The notes beneath the pieces were generated by a model. The model made no database searches and was not told the origin of the DNA. It worked only from the letters and a program-made list of their open reading frames with translations. Positions 33,542 through 42,141 of a stretch of DNA of 51,689 bases are shown here, in pieces. The translations under genes were made by a program, and so were the position numbers. Position 1 is the first letter of the stretch. Every line of letters begins with the position of its first letter. The DNA is from JAAYYM01 sp964483155 (GTDB lineage: Bacteria; Bacillota; Clostridia; Lachnospirales; Lachnospiraceae), in the NCBI GenBank assembly GCA_964483155.1, contig CAZAAC010000015.1, positions 1-51,689 on the forward strand. The letters are read 5' to 3'.

Positions 33542-35116
33542 ATGAGAAAAGTACCTACTACGATATTGGAAATAAATAAGAAGCTAGATATCTATATCGA
33601 GAAGCACTACAAATTAATACTATTTATCATGTATTTTGTATATGCGTTTACGCGGCTATATCGTTTAGCTGAAGTACCCTCCGGTATGCATTTTGATGAG
33701 CTTGGAATAGCCTTTGATTCTCTTTCCATGGCGACTGATCATATTGACCGCTATTGGTATAGATTCCCGGTCTATTTTATTAATTTTGGCGGCGGTATGA
33801 ATGCCATGTACATTTATGTTCTGGCTGTATTCATTGCCGTATTTGGTTATAGTAAATTTTTACTGAGACTTCCAAGCGTGATTTTTGGACTGGTTTTGAC
33901 AGTCTGTGCCTATCATATGGGAATCGAGCTTTTTAAGAGTAAGAAAGCGGCCCTTTTTACAACATTTATGGTCATGATATGCCCCTATTTTTTCATGGCG
34001 CAGCGCTGGGCATTAGAAAGTCCGTTGTTGGTTACGTTCTTTACCGTCGGCATTTATTTTATGATACGCGGAATCGCAACAAATCAGTATCGCTTCTATA
34101 TTTTAGCAGGTGTTAGCTATGCTGGTGCGCTCTATACGTATGCAATCTCTTATCTGATCATTCCATTATTTCTGGTTCTTACGGTCCTTTATTTATGGCG
34201 CACGAGAAAACTTGTTTTATCGAAGTTCTTCCTGATGGGTGGACTGATATTTGTGTTGGCAATTCCACTATTTTTGTTTTTGGCAGTGCAGAACGGTTAT
34301 CTTAATGAAATCAAAACCGCCTATTTTTCTGTGCCACGATTACCCATGTATCGTTCCGGTGAAATTACAATAACCAATCTACCGAAGAATCTATATATGC
34401 TCAAGAATTTATTACTTTATGACTGGTTGGCGTATTCAGCCTTGCCGGAATTTGGGACTGTGTACTATATTACGATACCACTCTTTTTATATGGAATATT
34501 TTTATCGATTAAGAATACCTTCCATTCCGTCAAAACCAAGACGTATGATGCAGCATCCCTAGTTCTATCTATGTTTCTTTGCATCTTTTCAATCGTTATG
34601 GTATTGGATTCTCCCACAATAAGCAGGGCAGGTTCTATTTACTTTTCCATTATGATATTTACAGTAATTGCTGTAAAGGATCTCTATCACAGATGGAAAA
34701 CCGTTGTTCCTGTGTTACTCATTATGTACACGTTATTGTTTGCTGGTTTTTGTACGTTCTATTTCAATGTATATCCTGTAAAATACAGTACACAATTGAA
34801 TTTTGGTCAGTGTAATCTAGGAGAAGCAATTGATTACTATGATGATAAATATGATATGGACAGTACTCCTATCTACATAGATATTGATCATGCGCTCAAT
34901 GCACAGCTAGAAGTATTACTCTATACACGTTCTTCTGCGCTTGACTGGGATAAGATACTTCAAACTGTACGTAATTATCATATTTATTGGCCAGAGCAAT
35001 TAGATCAGAATGCTTGGTATTTAGTACATGAGGATAATACAAAAGCAAAAGAGGAACTGACACATCTAAAATTATCATGTGTAGATAGTTATCACCATTT
35101 TGAGTTATGGAAATAA
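33542..35116 (+). CDS. GT-C family membrane glycosyltransferase (GT39/ArnT/PMT-like)
   Basis: About 524 residues with roughly ten membrane helices over ~25-425 and an extracellular C-terminal domain (~430-524). The first outer loop has GMHFDELG, the acidic pair used as catalytic base in GT39/GT83 mannosyl- or aminoarabinosyl-transferases, directly after 'YRLAEVPSG'. Such enzymes move a sugar from a polyprenyl-phosphate carrier to a protein, lipid or wall polymer outside the membrane. The start is taken at the ATG at 33542, with AGGG upstream; the longer reading uses a TTG without a site. It is followed 37 bp later by a lipoprotein gene that likely shares the transcript. Confidence 0.8.
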   Translation: MRKVPTTILEINKKLDIYIEKHYKLILFIMYFVYAFTRLYRLAEVPSGMHFDELGIAFDSLSMATDHIDRYWYRFPVYFINFGGGMNAMYIYVLAVFIAVFGYSKFLLRLPSVIFGLVLTVCAYHMGIELFKSKKAALFTTFMVMICPYFFMAQRWALESPLLVTFFTVGIYFMIRGIATNQYRFYILAGVSYAGALYTYAISYLIIPLFLVLTVLYLWRTRKLVLSKFFLMGGLIFVLAIPLFLFLAVQNGYLNEIKTAYFSVPRLPMYRSGEITITNLPKNLYMLKNLLLYDWLAYSALPEFGTVYYITIPLFLYGIFLSIKNTFHSVKTKTYDAASLVLSMFLCIFSIVMVLDSPTISRAGSIYFSIMIFTVIAVKDLYHRWKTVVPVLLIMYTLLFAGFCTFYFNVYPVKYSTQLNFGQCNLGEAIDYYDDKYDMDSTPIYIDIDHALNAQLEVLLYTRSSALDWDKILQTVRNYHIYWPEQLDQNAWYLVHEDNTKAKEELTHLKLSCVDSYHHFELWK

Positions 35117-35153
35117 CAGCAATTAATGAGGAGTAGTTATGGGAGGTATTAAA

Positions 35154-36653
35154 ATGAAGGGGAAAATAATTATTATTCTATGCATTGGCGTCATGTTTTG
35201 TGTGTCTGGCTGTGGTAAATCAGTCGCTTCTGCACCGGTAACTATAGCAATGGAGACACAATCAAAAGACTATAATGCTGATGATGGGACTATTGTCTTT
35301 ACTGAAACAACAGCCTATCCAGTTATTGCAATTTCCGGAAAAGAGGATGTCGCTACAAAAATAAATACAGATATTCAAAATGCCGTGCTTTCTAATTCGG
35401 AAATGATTTCCGAATTGGTCTCGTACGCAAAAGAGGATTATGCATATAGTCTTGAAAATGCCGATATGGAATTTTATTCCTATGGTTCGGATGTATCCAT
35501 GGAGGTGACCAGATGTGATGATAAAATTCTTTCCTTTACCTATCATTTATGGAGCTACACCGGAGGTGCTCATGGTAATTATATTACAAATGGTATGAAC
35601 TATGATCTTGCTACAGGGGAACGCCTTACCTTTGAAGAGATATCCGATCAGCCAGAGCAATTTCATGCAGATGCTTTGGATTATCTCACCACGCTCTCGA
35701 AAAGCGAAGTCTATCAGGCAAAAATGTCTGGAGAAAACAGTGGTGATTTAGAAGAAATATTATTTGCTCCTGATAAATGGTATTTTTCAAACAGTGGACT
35801 TACATTTATTAGTGATCCCTATGTACTTGGATCCTATGCCGATGGCACTATTCGTTTTTTGATTCCTTATCAGGATATTATCGGTCTGAAAGACGTTTAT
35901 TCCTATGATGGCTTTTTTGAAAGGGAAATCCCGGTTGGGATGGAAGTGAACGCCGATTTAAATGGTGACAGTAAAAATGATCTTCTATATTATAAAGCAG
36001 CGTATAATGAGGACTATTCTGAAATTTCATATGTCTTCCAAGTGAATGATACGGATTTTTCAGATCTAATCGAGATGGAGAATCCAGATATGATGGAATA
36101 TTATCTTGTTGATTTAGATCATACAGATTCTTATGTGGAAATTGCACTTATGGATTATGGTCCCAGTGATGATCCTATGACATATTTTTATCGTTACAAA
36201 GAAGATGGAACGATCACTCTGCTCGGTTATGTTTCTGATTTCTGGACATCAGACAGCTGCTTCCTAGAAAGCAATGGTACCATTTGTGCCACCGGAAGAT
36301 TGGCCTTACTACAAACATGGTTTGCACCGTTTCATTGGAAGCTGAATGACCAGACGCTCAGTCTGCAAGAGGAAGCTCTCTATTATCCGAATATTGATAC
36401 CGCCTTGAGAAATAATATTTTGAATGATTTTGTGGCCTATCAAAAGATGGATATAAATGCTGAAACTATTACGATGACCCCTGCGGACGGTTCTGTCCTT
36501 TTTATCGCAACCGATAATAAGAACTGGGTAGAATTTACTACTGAGGATAATCGCAAACTCTATCTGTATCTCAAAGATTTTTCGATGGTCTCTTCTGATG
36601 GCACGTATCGAGAAGCCACAGAAGTATTTGATCAACTGATTATTGCAGATTAA
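35154..36653 (+). CDS. Lipoprotein with DUF4163/DUF3298 (PdaC/RsiV-like) domain
   Basis: About 499 residues. The signal peptide MKGKIIIILCIGVMFCVSGCG carries a lipobox (VSGC). Residues ~35-235 match the DUF4163 plus DUF3298 pair: YPVIAISGKEDVATKINTDI, the central SFTYHLWSYTGGAHGNYITNGMNYDLATGERLTFEEI (the GGAH/NPN-like core), and the closing FSNSGLTFISDPYVLGSYADG...FLIPYQDI. A beta-rich region (~250-499) with Asp-rich 'ADLNGDSKNDLLYY', an FG-GAP-like calcium loop, follows. It has no deacetylase domain. Two starts are possible, 35139 and 35154, both with good ribosome sites; the later one gives a normal signal peptide. It is co-transcribed with the GT39-like gene and may bind a wall glycan. 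Confidence 0.75.
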   Translation: MKGKIIIILCIGVMFCVSGCGKSVASAPVTIAMETQSKDYNADDGTIVFTETTAYPVIAISGKEDVATKINTDIQNAVLSNSEMISELVSYAKEDYAYSLENADMEFYSYGSDVSMEVTRCDDKILSFTYHLWSYTGGAHGNYITNGMNYDLATGERLTFEEISDQPEQFHADALDYLTTLSKSEVYQAKMSGENSGDLEEILFAPDKWYFSNSGLTFISDPYVLGSYADGTIRFLIPYQDIIGLKDVYSYDGFFEREIPVGMEVNADLNGDSKNDLLYYKAAYNEDYSEISYVFQVNDTDFSDLIEMENPDMMEYYLVDLDHTDSYVEIALMDYGPSDDPMTYFYRYKEDGTITLLGYVSDFWTSDSCFLESNGTICATGRLALLQTWFAPFHWKLNDQTLSLQEEALYYPNIDTALRNNILNDFVAYQKMDINAETITMTPADGSVLFIATDNKNWVEFTTEDNRKLYLYLKDFSMVSSDGTYREATEVFDQLIIAD

Positions 36654-36654
36654 T

Positions 36655-36777
36655 CTCTCTGATCCAGATTATAGATAAAAGACCAATCATTCTTAAAAGA
36701 TGATTTTGTGGAACAAGATCATCGATGCACACAATTTGCATTTGTTTTCTGATTTTTTCATTTTCTTCCGTCATCAT
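36655..36777 (-). pseudogene. 5' remnant of an IS1182-like transposase gene
   Basis: The minus strand starts with a ribosome site (AGGTGG) and ATG at 36777, then reads MMTEENEKIRKQMQIV, CIDDLVPQNHLLRMI. This is the characteristic beginning of IS1182-family transposases (...DDLVP-x-DHLLRKID). At MI the frame breaks, but the shifted frame reads WSFIYNLDQRD, which is the expected next block. A small internal deletion with frameshift is therefore inferred. Everything beyond is missing, since the sequence runs into the lipoprotein gene's end. No right inverted repeat was found. An upstream TGGTATAAT (36813-36821) and a hairpin at 36823-36860 may be the element's own leader. Confidence 0.7.
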
Positions 36778-36822
36778 AGAATAGCTACCACCTGTTTTTT
36801 ATATTTCTATTATACCAAAAAA

Positions 36823-36860
36823 GAGCCAAAAAGTCCTGTATCTACTGACTTTTTATGCTC
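36823..36860. repeat. Inverted repeat, probable end or leader of the IS remnant
   Basis: GAGC-x-AAAAAGTC pairs with GACTTTTT-xx-GCTC around an 11-base loop. It lies just upstream of the remnant transposase promoter. It may be the element's terminal or leader hairpin, or a simple terminator. Confidence 0.4.
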
Positions 36861-36870
36861 TATAGAAAGA

Positions 36871-36898
36871 AAAATCCAGGGCAAATGCCCTGGATTTT
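36871..36898. terminator. Intrinsic terminator, end of the minus-strand sugar operon
   Basis: A perfect 13-bp stem AAAATCCAGGGCA with TGCCCTGGATTTT closes a 2-base loop (4 bases in practice). A T-rich tail follows on the minus strand. It sits 51 bases after the binding-protein stop and can also stop the plus-strand lipoprotein transcript. Confidence 0.88.
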
Positions 36899-36949
36899 GT
36901 CTACAGTCTGACCTTTCATGCACTGCATGACAGGTTATAAATATAGCGA

Positions 36950-37990
36950 CTATTTTAAATACTCATCAACATTATCTTTTGTAATAAGAACGAATGGTAC
37001 CATATACTCTTTGTCTACTGTTTCACCTTTTGCAGCTGAAATAGCAACATCTATACCTTTTGTAACCTGTCCTGCTCCATCCTGATATACAGTTGCCAAA
37101 AGTTCACCACCTTTAACCATTGTCATAGGACCTTCATTACCATCAACACCAATACATACTATATCAGTTCTATTTGCTGCATTCATTGCTGACTGTACAG
37201 CTGAAGACATATCATCATTATCACAAATAATTGCATTTAAACCTTCGCCGTATTTTGCCAACCAATCTTCTGAAAATTTAACAGCTTTTTCTGCTTGCCA
37301 TTCTGCCGTTTGCTCACATCCATCAAGAAGTGCCCATTTAGAATCTGCATCTAGGATATTATGAAGTCCTTCGCCTCTCTGTATCTGAGCAGAGTTCCCA
37401 ATAATTCCTTGTAAATGTCCGTATCCACCTCCGTCTGGCAGTTGTTCCTGCACAAACTTTGCCATGATTTCACCAGCTTCAACATCATCAGATCCAATAA
37501 ATGCAGTTGCTAATTCATCTGTATTGTCTGTTTTAGAGTTTACAACAACACAAGGAACTCCTTCTTCTTTACATCTTTCAACAATTGGTGAACATCCTGC
37601 TGCTTCTGCTGGAAGCACAATGATCAAATTACATCCCATATTTAATGCGTCTTCAAGAAGATTACACTGCGTTACAGGGTCTGTTAATCCATCAAGTAAA
37701 TGCCAGTCTTTAATTGTACCATCTGCTTTTAATCCATCAAGTTTTTCTTTTGCTGCATTGTTAATTGTTGCATGGAAAGCATCAACAGTATTTTTTGCAA
37801 TATAACCTACTACGATCTCTTCTGCTGCAGTTGCTGCTTCAGCTTCTACAGTTTCTTCTACCACTTCTACTGCTTCCTCTGTTGCTGCTGGCTCTGCTGC
37901 AGGTGCTGCTTCCTCTGCTGCACATCCCATTACTCCAAAAATCATGCATGCCGTTAACCCCAATGCTACCAATTTCTTAATTTGTTTCAT
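36950..37990 (-). CDS. Sugar ABC transporter substrate-binding lipoprotein
   Basis: A 346-residue binding lipoprotein of the ribose/galactose type (periplasmic-binding fold class I). The signal peptide ends in VMGC (Cys23), followed by an acidic Ala/Glu/Pro linker (~24-58) and the two-lobe domain. Family features are IVVGYIAKNTVDAFHATINNAAKEKL, 'TQCNLLEDALNMGCNLIIVLPAEAAG', 'AIICDNDDMSSAVQSAM' and 'IVCIGVDGNEGPMTMVKGGELLATVYQD'. It captures the sugar outside and delivers it to the permease encoded just upstream. The start at 37990 has AAGGAGG ten bases before. It is the last gene of the minus-strand sugar operon, followed by a strong terminator. The ligand cannot be read from sequence. Confidence 0.92.
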   Translation of the reverse strand: MKQIKKLVALGLTACMIFGVMGCAAEEAAPAAEPAATEEAVEVVEETVEAEAATAAEEIVVGYIAKNTVDAFHATINNAAKEKLDGLKADGTIKDWHLLDGLTDPVTQCNLLEDALNMGCNLIIVLPAEAAGCSPIVERCKEEGVPCVVVNSKTDNTDELATAFIGSDDVEAGEIMAKFVQEQLPDGGGYGHLQGIIGNSAQIQRGEGLHNILDADSKWALLDGCEQTAEWQAEKAVKFSEDWLAKYGEGLNAIICDNDDMSSAVQSAMNAANRTDIVCIGVDGNEGPMTMVKGGELLATVYQDGAGQVTKGIDVAISAAKGETVDKEYMVPFVLITKDNVDEYLK

Positions 37991-38060
37991 CTTTTTTCAT
38001 CCTCCTTAAAATTTGTACTCGCTTTGCGAGCAATTAACATGTTCCCATAATACCTTCTCG

Positions 38061-39056
38061 TTAAACATTTCTTTTATTCATAAGTAAATCAAGCATAACT
38101 GCACCAATGATGAGAAGCCCTTTTGTAATTGTCTGCCAGTAAGAATTAATCCCGACTAGGTTCATTCCATTGTAAATCAAACCAATGATAACAATACCGA
38201 CAACTGTTCCTGGAATTGTTGAAACGCCACCCGCAAATGATGTGCCTCCAATTACACATGCTGCAATTGCATCTGTTTCATATCCTACTCCAATATTGGG
38301 CTGGGCTGCTGCGATTCTTGATGTCATAATCACACCGGCTACTCCACAGCAGAAACCTGAGATTATATACGCGCCAGTTGTCGTCCAAAATACATTGACT
38401 CCTGAAGCAATTGCTGCATTTCGATTTCCACCGACAGCGTATACATAGCGTCCAAATCTCGTCCAGTGCAAAATTACAAATGCCAATGCCGCAATCACCA
38501 AAAGAATGATGACGGGATACGGAATAACCCCAAATAACTTTCCGCCACCAATTAATTTGAATGATGCATTTGCCAGAGAAGCTGAATATCCTCCCGAAAT
38601 AATGTAAGCGGCACCTCTAATTACCAACTGCATAGCTAGGGTAACAACAAATGGGAACATTTCAAATTTGGAAATCAGATAACCATTGATAAATCCAAAT
38701 AAAGTTGTTGTTGCTACCGCTAATATAATAGCTAATGGAATACTTTCTGTTAGCGACAGTACAGTTCCAACAATAACACTGGTTACCGCTAGCTGTGAAC
38801 CAATTGTCAAATCGATACCGCCTGTCGTTATTACAAAAACCATACCCAAAGCCAAAATACCGTTAATTGAAACCTGTAAAAGTATACTGATAATATTACC
38901 AGAAGTTCTGAACGTCGGTGACACGATCGACAGCAATATAACCATCGCTATCATAACCGTCGCTATTCCATATCTCCTAGTAAAAATATTAACCTCATTC
39001 TGATCCATCCCTAGAATTTTTTTCTTGCTTGTTTCAGCGTTAACTTTTGTACCCAT
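38061..39056 (-). CDS. Sugar ABC transporter permease (RbsC-like)
   Basis: A 331-residue permease of the branched-chain-amino-acid/ribose type with about ten membrane helices. Family landmarks are SIVSPTFRTSGNIISILLQVSINGILALGMVFVITTGGIDLTIGS, 'FGFINGYLISKFEMFPFVVTLAMQLVIRGAAYIISGG', the FGRYVYAVGGNRNAAIASGVNV loop that contacts the ATPase, and GGVSTIPGTVVGIVIIGLIYNGMNLVG near the end. The start at 39056 has AGGAGG nine bases upstream. It lies 12 bp after the ATPase gene and 70 bp before the binding-protein gene. With them it forms a complete RbsABC-type importer. Confidence 0.93.
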   Translation of the reverse strand: MGTKVNAETSKKKILGMDQNEVNIFTRRYGIATVMIAMVILLSIVSPTFRTSGNIISILLQVSINGILALGMVFVITTGGIDLTIGSQLAVTSVIVGTVLSLTESIPLAIILAVATTTLFGFINGYLISKFEMFPFVVTLAMQLVIRGAAYIISGGYSASLANASFKLIGGGKLFGVIPYPVIILLVIAALAFVILHWTRFGRYVYAVGGNRNAAIASGVNVFWTTTGAYIISGFCCGVAGVIMTSRIAAAQPNIGVGYETDAIAACVIGGTSFAGGVSTIPGTVVGIVIIGLIYNGMNLVGINSYWQTITKGLLIIGAVMLDLLMNKRNV

Positions 39057-39068
39057 TATACAAACCTC

Positions 39069-40586
39069 CTATTGTCCGAATTCTTTCGCCAGTACATCTT
39101 CCTGCGTCACCTTTAATTGAAGAATATCTTCTCGGTATACCTCACCATTAATTTTACCCTCGTGATAAATCAGAATTCTATCACTCATTCCCATAACTTC
39201 CGGAAGTTCTGATGAAATCATTATTATCGCCATACCCTTCGCAGCAAATTGACACATCAATGAATGAATTTCGGATTTCGCACCCACATCCACTCCCCTA
39301 GTTGGCTCATCCAAAATCAACACTTTCGGATTTGCCATAATCCATTTTGACAAAACGACCTTCTGCTGATTACCCCCACTAAGCGAATACGCTTCCGATT
39401 CAATACTCGCTGCCTTAACCTTCAATATTTTTGAGATCTCCCCCGTTTCTTGTTTTTCTTTCTTTTGATTTATTAAAATTCCTTTTTGCTTAAACGGCAG
39501 GTTTGGTAATGAAATATTTTCCCTTAACGAACGATGTAAACAAAGCCCATAATTTTTTCTATCTTCATTTACCATACATATTCCTTTTACAATTGCATCC
39601 TGTGGTTTTTTAATCTGTATTTCTTTCCCATTTAAATATGTCTTCCCAGATATTTTATGATCAAGCCCAAAAATGGCACGTACAGTTTCACTTCTTCCCG
39701 ATCCCACTAAGCCTGATATTCCTAATATTTCACCAGCTCTGACTTCAAACGAAATATTTTGAAACCCTTTTCCAGTAAAATTTTCAACCTTAAACACAAC
39801 ATCTCCAATTTTACATGCTGTTTTAGGAAAAACACTATCTACCTTTCGACCTACCATCATAGAGATTAGTTCATCTCTTGTAACTCCATCCATAGATCTG
39901 CTACTAATGTACTGTCCATCTCTAAATACAGAAACCTCATCACATATATCAAAGATTTCTTCCATCCTATGTGAAATATATATAATAGAAACTCCTTTTG
40001 ATTTTAGTTCTCTAATAACCCTGAACAGATGTTGTGTTTCTTCACTGTCTAATGAAGAAGTGGGCTCATCCATAATGATAAGACGGGCATTACAAGAAAC
40101 TGACCTGATTATTTCAATCATCTGTACTTCTGCAAGCGTTAACTCTTCCATCAGTGTTTTCGGATCTTTTTGAAACCCAAATTGCTTTAGTATTTCTCCT
40201 GCTCTTTTGTTTGTTTCTTTCTTATTTAAAAATGGAGTTCCTTTAATTACATCTTCTCTTTTTAAAAAAATACTCTCCGCAATCGACAAATGTGGTTCTG
40301 GATTTAGTTCCTGATGTATCATTGAAATTCCTTTTTGAATTGCTTCAGCAGGTCCTTTGACGGAATATGGTTCACCTTCCCATACCATTTCGCCCTCATC
40401 TTGCTTATGTAATCCAATGACACATTTCATCAAAGTTGACTTCCCTGCTCCATTTTCTCCCAAGAGAGCATGCACTTCACCTTTTCTAATATGCAACTGT
40501 ACATCCTTTAGTGCTTGTGTTCCACCAAACGCTTTACTTATACCACTACATTCAAGAATAAATTCATTCTGCATATTCTCTACCAT
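39069..40586 (-). CDS. Sugar ABC transporter ATPase, double-domain (RbsA/MglA-like)
   Basis: A 505-residue protein with two ATPase domains in one chain, the mark of the ribose/galactose importer class. Domain 1 (~10-240) has Walker A LLGENGAGKST, a signature-region LTLAEVQMIEIIR and Walker B RLIIMDEPTSSLD. Domain 2 (~260-500) has the degenerate Walker A-like GISGLVGSGRSE, an intact LSGGNQQKVVLSKW and VLILDEPTRGVDVGAK. It powers uptake by the permease encoded next. The start at 40586 has GGAG five bases upstream. It lies 30 bp after the FGGY kinase gene. Confidence 0.93.
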   Translation of the reverse strand: MVENMQNEFILECSGISKAFGGTQALKDVQLHIRKGEVHALLGENGAGKSTLMKCVIGLHKQDEGEMVWEGEPYSVKGPAEAIQKGISMIHQELNPEPHLSIAESIFLKREDVIKGTPFLNKKETNKRAGEILKQFGFQKDPKTLMEELTLAEVQMIEIIRSVSCNARLIIMDEPTSSLDSEETQHLFRVIRELKSKGVSIIYISHRMEEIFDICDEVSVFRDGQYISSRSMDGVTRDELISMMVGRKVDSVFPKTACKIGDVVFKVENFTGKGFQNISFEVRAGEILGISGLVGSGRSETVRAIFGLDHKISGKTYLNGKEIQIKKPQDAIVKGICMVNEDRKNYGLCLHRSLRENISLPNLPFKQKGILINQKKEKQETGEISKILKVKAASIESEAYSLSGGNQQKVVLSKWIMANPKVLILDEPTRGVDVGAKSEIHSLMCQFAAKGMAIIMISSELPEVMGMSDRILIYHEGKINGEVYREDILQLKVTQEDVLAKEFGQ

Positions 40587-40616
40587 CCTTACTCCAAGTT
40601 GCTAATTCCATTCATA

Positions 40617-42122
40617 TTATTCTCTTCTACCCAATTCTGTTACATCTTGCAAAACCTCTTTAATTTTTACATAAGTCTTTTTGTAAATATCAAAATATTC
40701 TTGATAGATTTTATGTGCTTCACAATTTGGTTCATATATATAGTTATGGTATTTCACAGTGTTTCGACAAGCTTCTTCGATATTCAAAAATTCTCCTGCT
40801 CCTGTTGCTGCAACTATTGCAGCGCCATATCCTGCCTGTTCTTGAACCAATGCAGTTTTAAGTGGGATTCCAAATATATCCGACTGCATTTGTAACCATG
40901 CTTTACTCCTGGCGCCCCCACCTGATGCAACCATTTCTTTTACATCAATTCCTAGCCCGGTTATGATTTCCATACTTTGGCAAAGTGCATATGTTACACC
41001 TTCCATAACCGATCTTGCCATTTGCGGCTTCTTTGTGTTTAGGTTCACTCCCATAAAAACACCACTAATATTAGGATTAAGATGAGGCGTTCTTTCACCA
41101 TTTAAATATGGTAAAAATATAATGCCTCCACTTCCAGCTTTAACTGTTTCGATGTCCTTATCCAAATCTTTATAGTCTGCTGTCCCAATCAGTTGATTAA
41201 ACCACTTAAAACTTAGTCCTGCATTCATAATTGCGCCCATGGTATACCATCTGTTTTTATCATATCCGCAAAATGTATTCGTATTTAAATCAGGATTCTT
41301 AAGTGCCTTTTCGCTCTGTACACACACTTGTCCACTTGTTCCAATATTTACAGTACCTCGCCCTGGTTCAATTACCCCATTACCGATACTTTGCATAACT
41401 TGATCAGCGCCGCCGCACATAACCGGTGTTCCAATCATTAACCCTGTCATTTCTGCTGCTTCCTTGGTGACACTACCTATACAGTCGATTGATGCATTAC
41501 AATTTGGAAAGAATGTTTTATCAATGCCTAAACGTTCAAGAATCTCCTTCGACCAAACACTATTTTCAATATCAAATCCAAGAGTAGCTGAAGCATCCGA
41601 ATAGTCACAGTTAATTTCACCGGTCAGGCGGTACTTTATATAATCCTTAGGGAGGCATGTATACTTTATCCTTGCATAATTTTCTGGTTCTTTCTCTTTA
41701 AGCCATAACAACGAAGGAATCAAAAAACCTGTATAAATTGGATTCATAAAATACTTGAGTATTTCTTCTCGGTTGAATGTTTTATTTATTTCAAGTACTT
41801 GTTCGTAACTCCTAGCATCACAATGTAATATCGAAGGTCTTATAACCTTTTTATTACTATCTAAAGCTACCAGCCCGTGCATTTGTCCCGAAAAACTTAT
41901 CCCTTTGACTAAATCTGCTTTTTTACCAAACTGTATCAGTACTTTTTGTATTGTCTTGCAGAAAGCAGACCACCAAACCTCTGGATTTTGTTCTGCAAAA
42001 CCATTTATAGGGGTATCAAATTGATAATCCTCTGCATCACTAGCAATGATCTTTCCACCGGAATCCATTAATATTGTTTTAACGCTTGAAGTTCCAAGAT
42101 CAATCCCAATATAATACGACAT
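40617..42122 (-). CDS. FGGY-family carbohydrate kinase, xylulokinase-like
   Basis: A 501-residue sugar kinase. The ATPase-fold phosphate-1 motif is YYIGIDLGTSSVKTILMD; the xylulokinase-type substrate loop is KGISFSGQMHGLVALD; the catalytic Asp lies in CGGADQVMQSIGNG; and the FGGY signature near the C-terminus is VKEMVASGGGARSKAWLQMQSDIFG. By motif it is closest to XylB, which phosphorylates D-xylulose at C5, but FGGY kinases with the same look act on other ketoses or at C1. No xylose isomerase gene is nearby, so I do not assign xylB. The start at 42122 has GGAGG. It lies 19 bp after the ADP-PFK/GK-family kinase gene; two sugar kinases in a row suggest stepwise phosphorylation. Confidence 0.88.
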   Translation of the reverse strand: MSYYIGIDLGTSSVKTILMDSGGKIIASDAEDYQFDTPINGFAEQNPEVWWSAFCKTIQKVLIQFGKKADLVKGISFSGQMHGLVALDSNKKVIRPSILHCDARSYEQVLEINKTFNREEILKYFMNPIYTGFLIPSLLWLKEKEPENYARIKYTCLPKDYIKYRLTGEINCDYSDASATLGFDIENSVWSKEILERLGIDKTFFPNCNASIDCIGSVTKEAAEMTGLMIGTPVMCGGADQVMQSIGNGVIEPGRGTVNIGTSGQVCVQSEKALKNPDLNTNTFCGYDKNRWYTMGAIMNAGLSFKWFNQLIGTADYKDLDKDIETVKAGSGGIIFLPYLNGERTPHLNPNISGVFMGVNLNTKKPQMARSVMEGVTYALCQSMEIITGLGIDVKEMVASGGGARSKAWLQMQSDIFGIPLKTALVQEQAGYGAAIVAATGAGEFLNIEEACRNTVKYHNYIYEPNCEAHKIYQEYFDIYKKTYVKIKEVLQDVTELGRRE

Positions 42123-42141
42123 GATTATCCTCCAGATTTTA

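Noticed and set aside
36700..36930. 76-residue plus-strand reading frame
   Set aside because: It is antisense to the transposase remnant and runs through the terminator hairpin; no ribosome site.
40617..42122. Assignment as xylB of a xylose operon
   Set aside because: No xylose isomerase or XylR-type gene is present; the neighbours indicate a different sugar.
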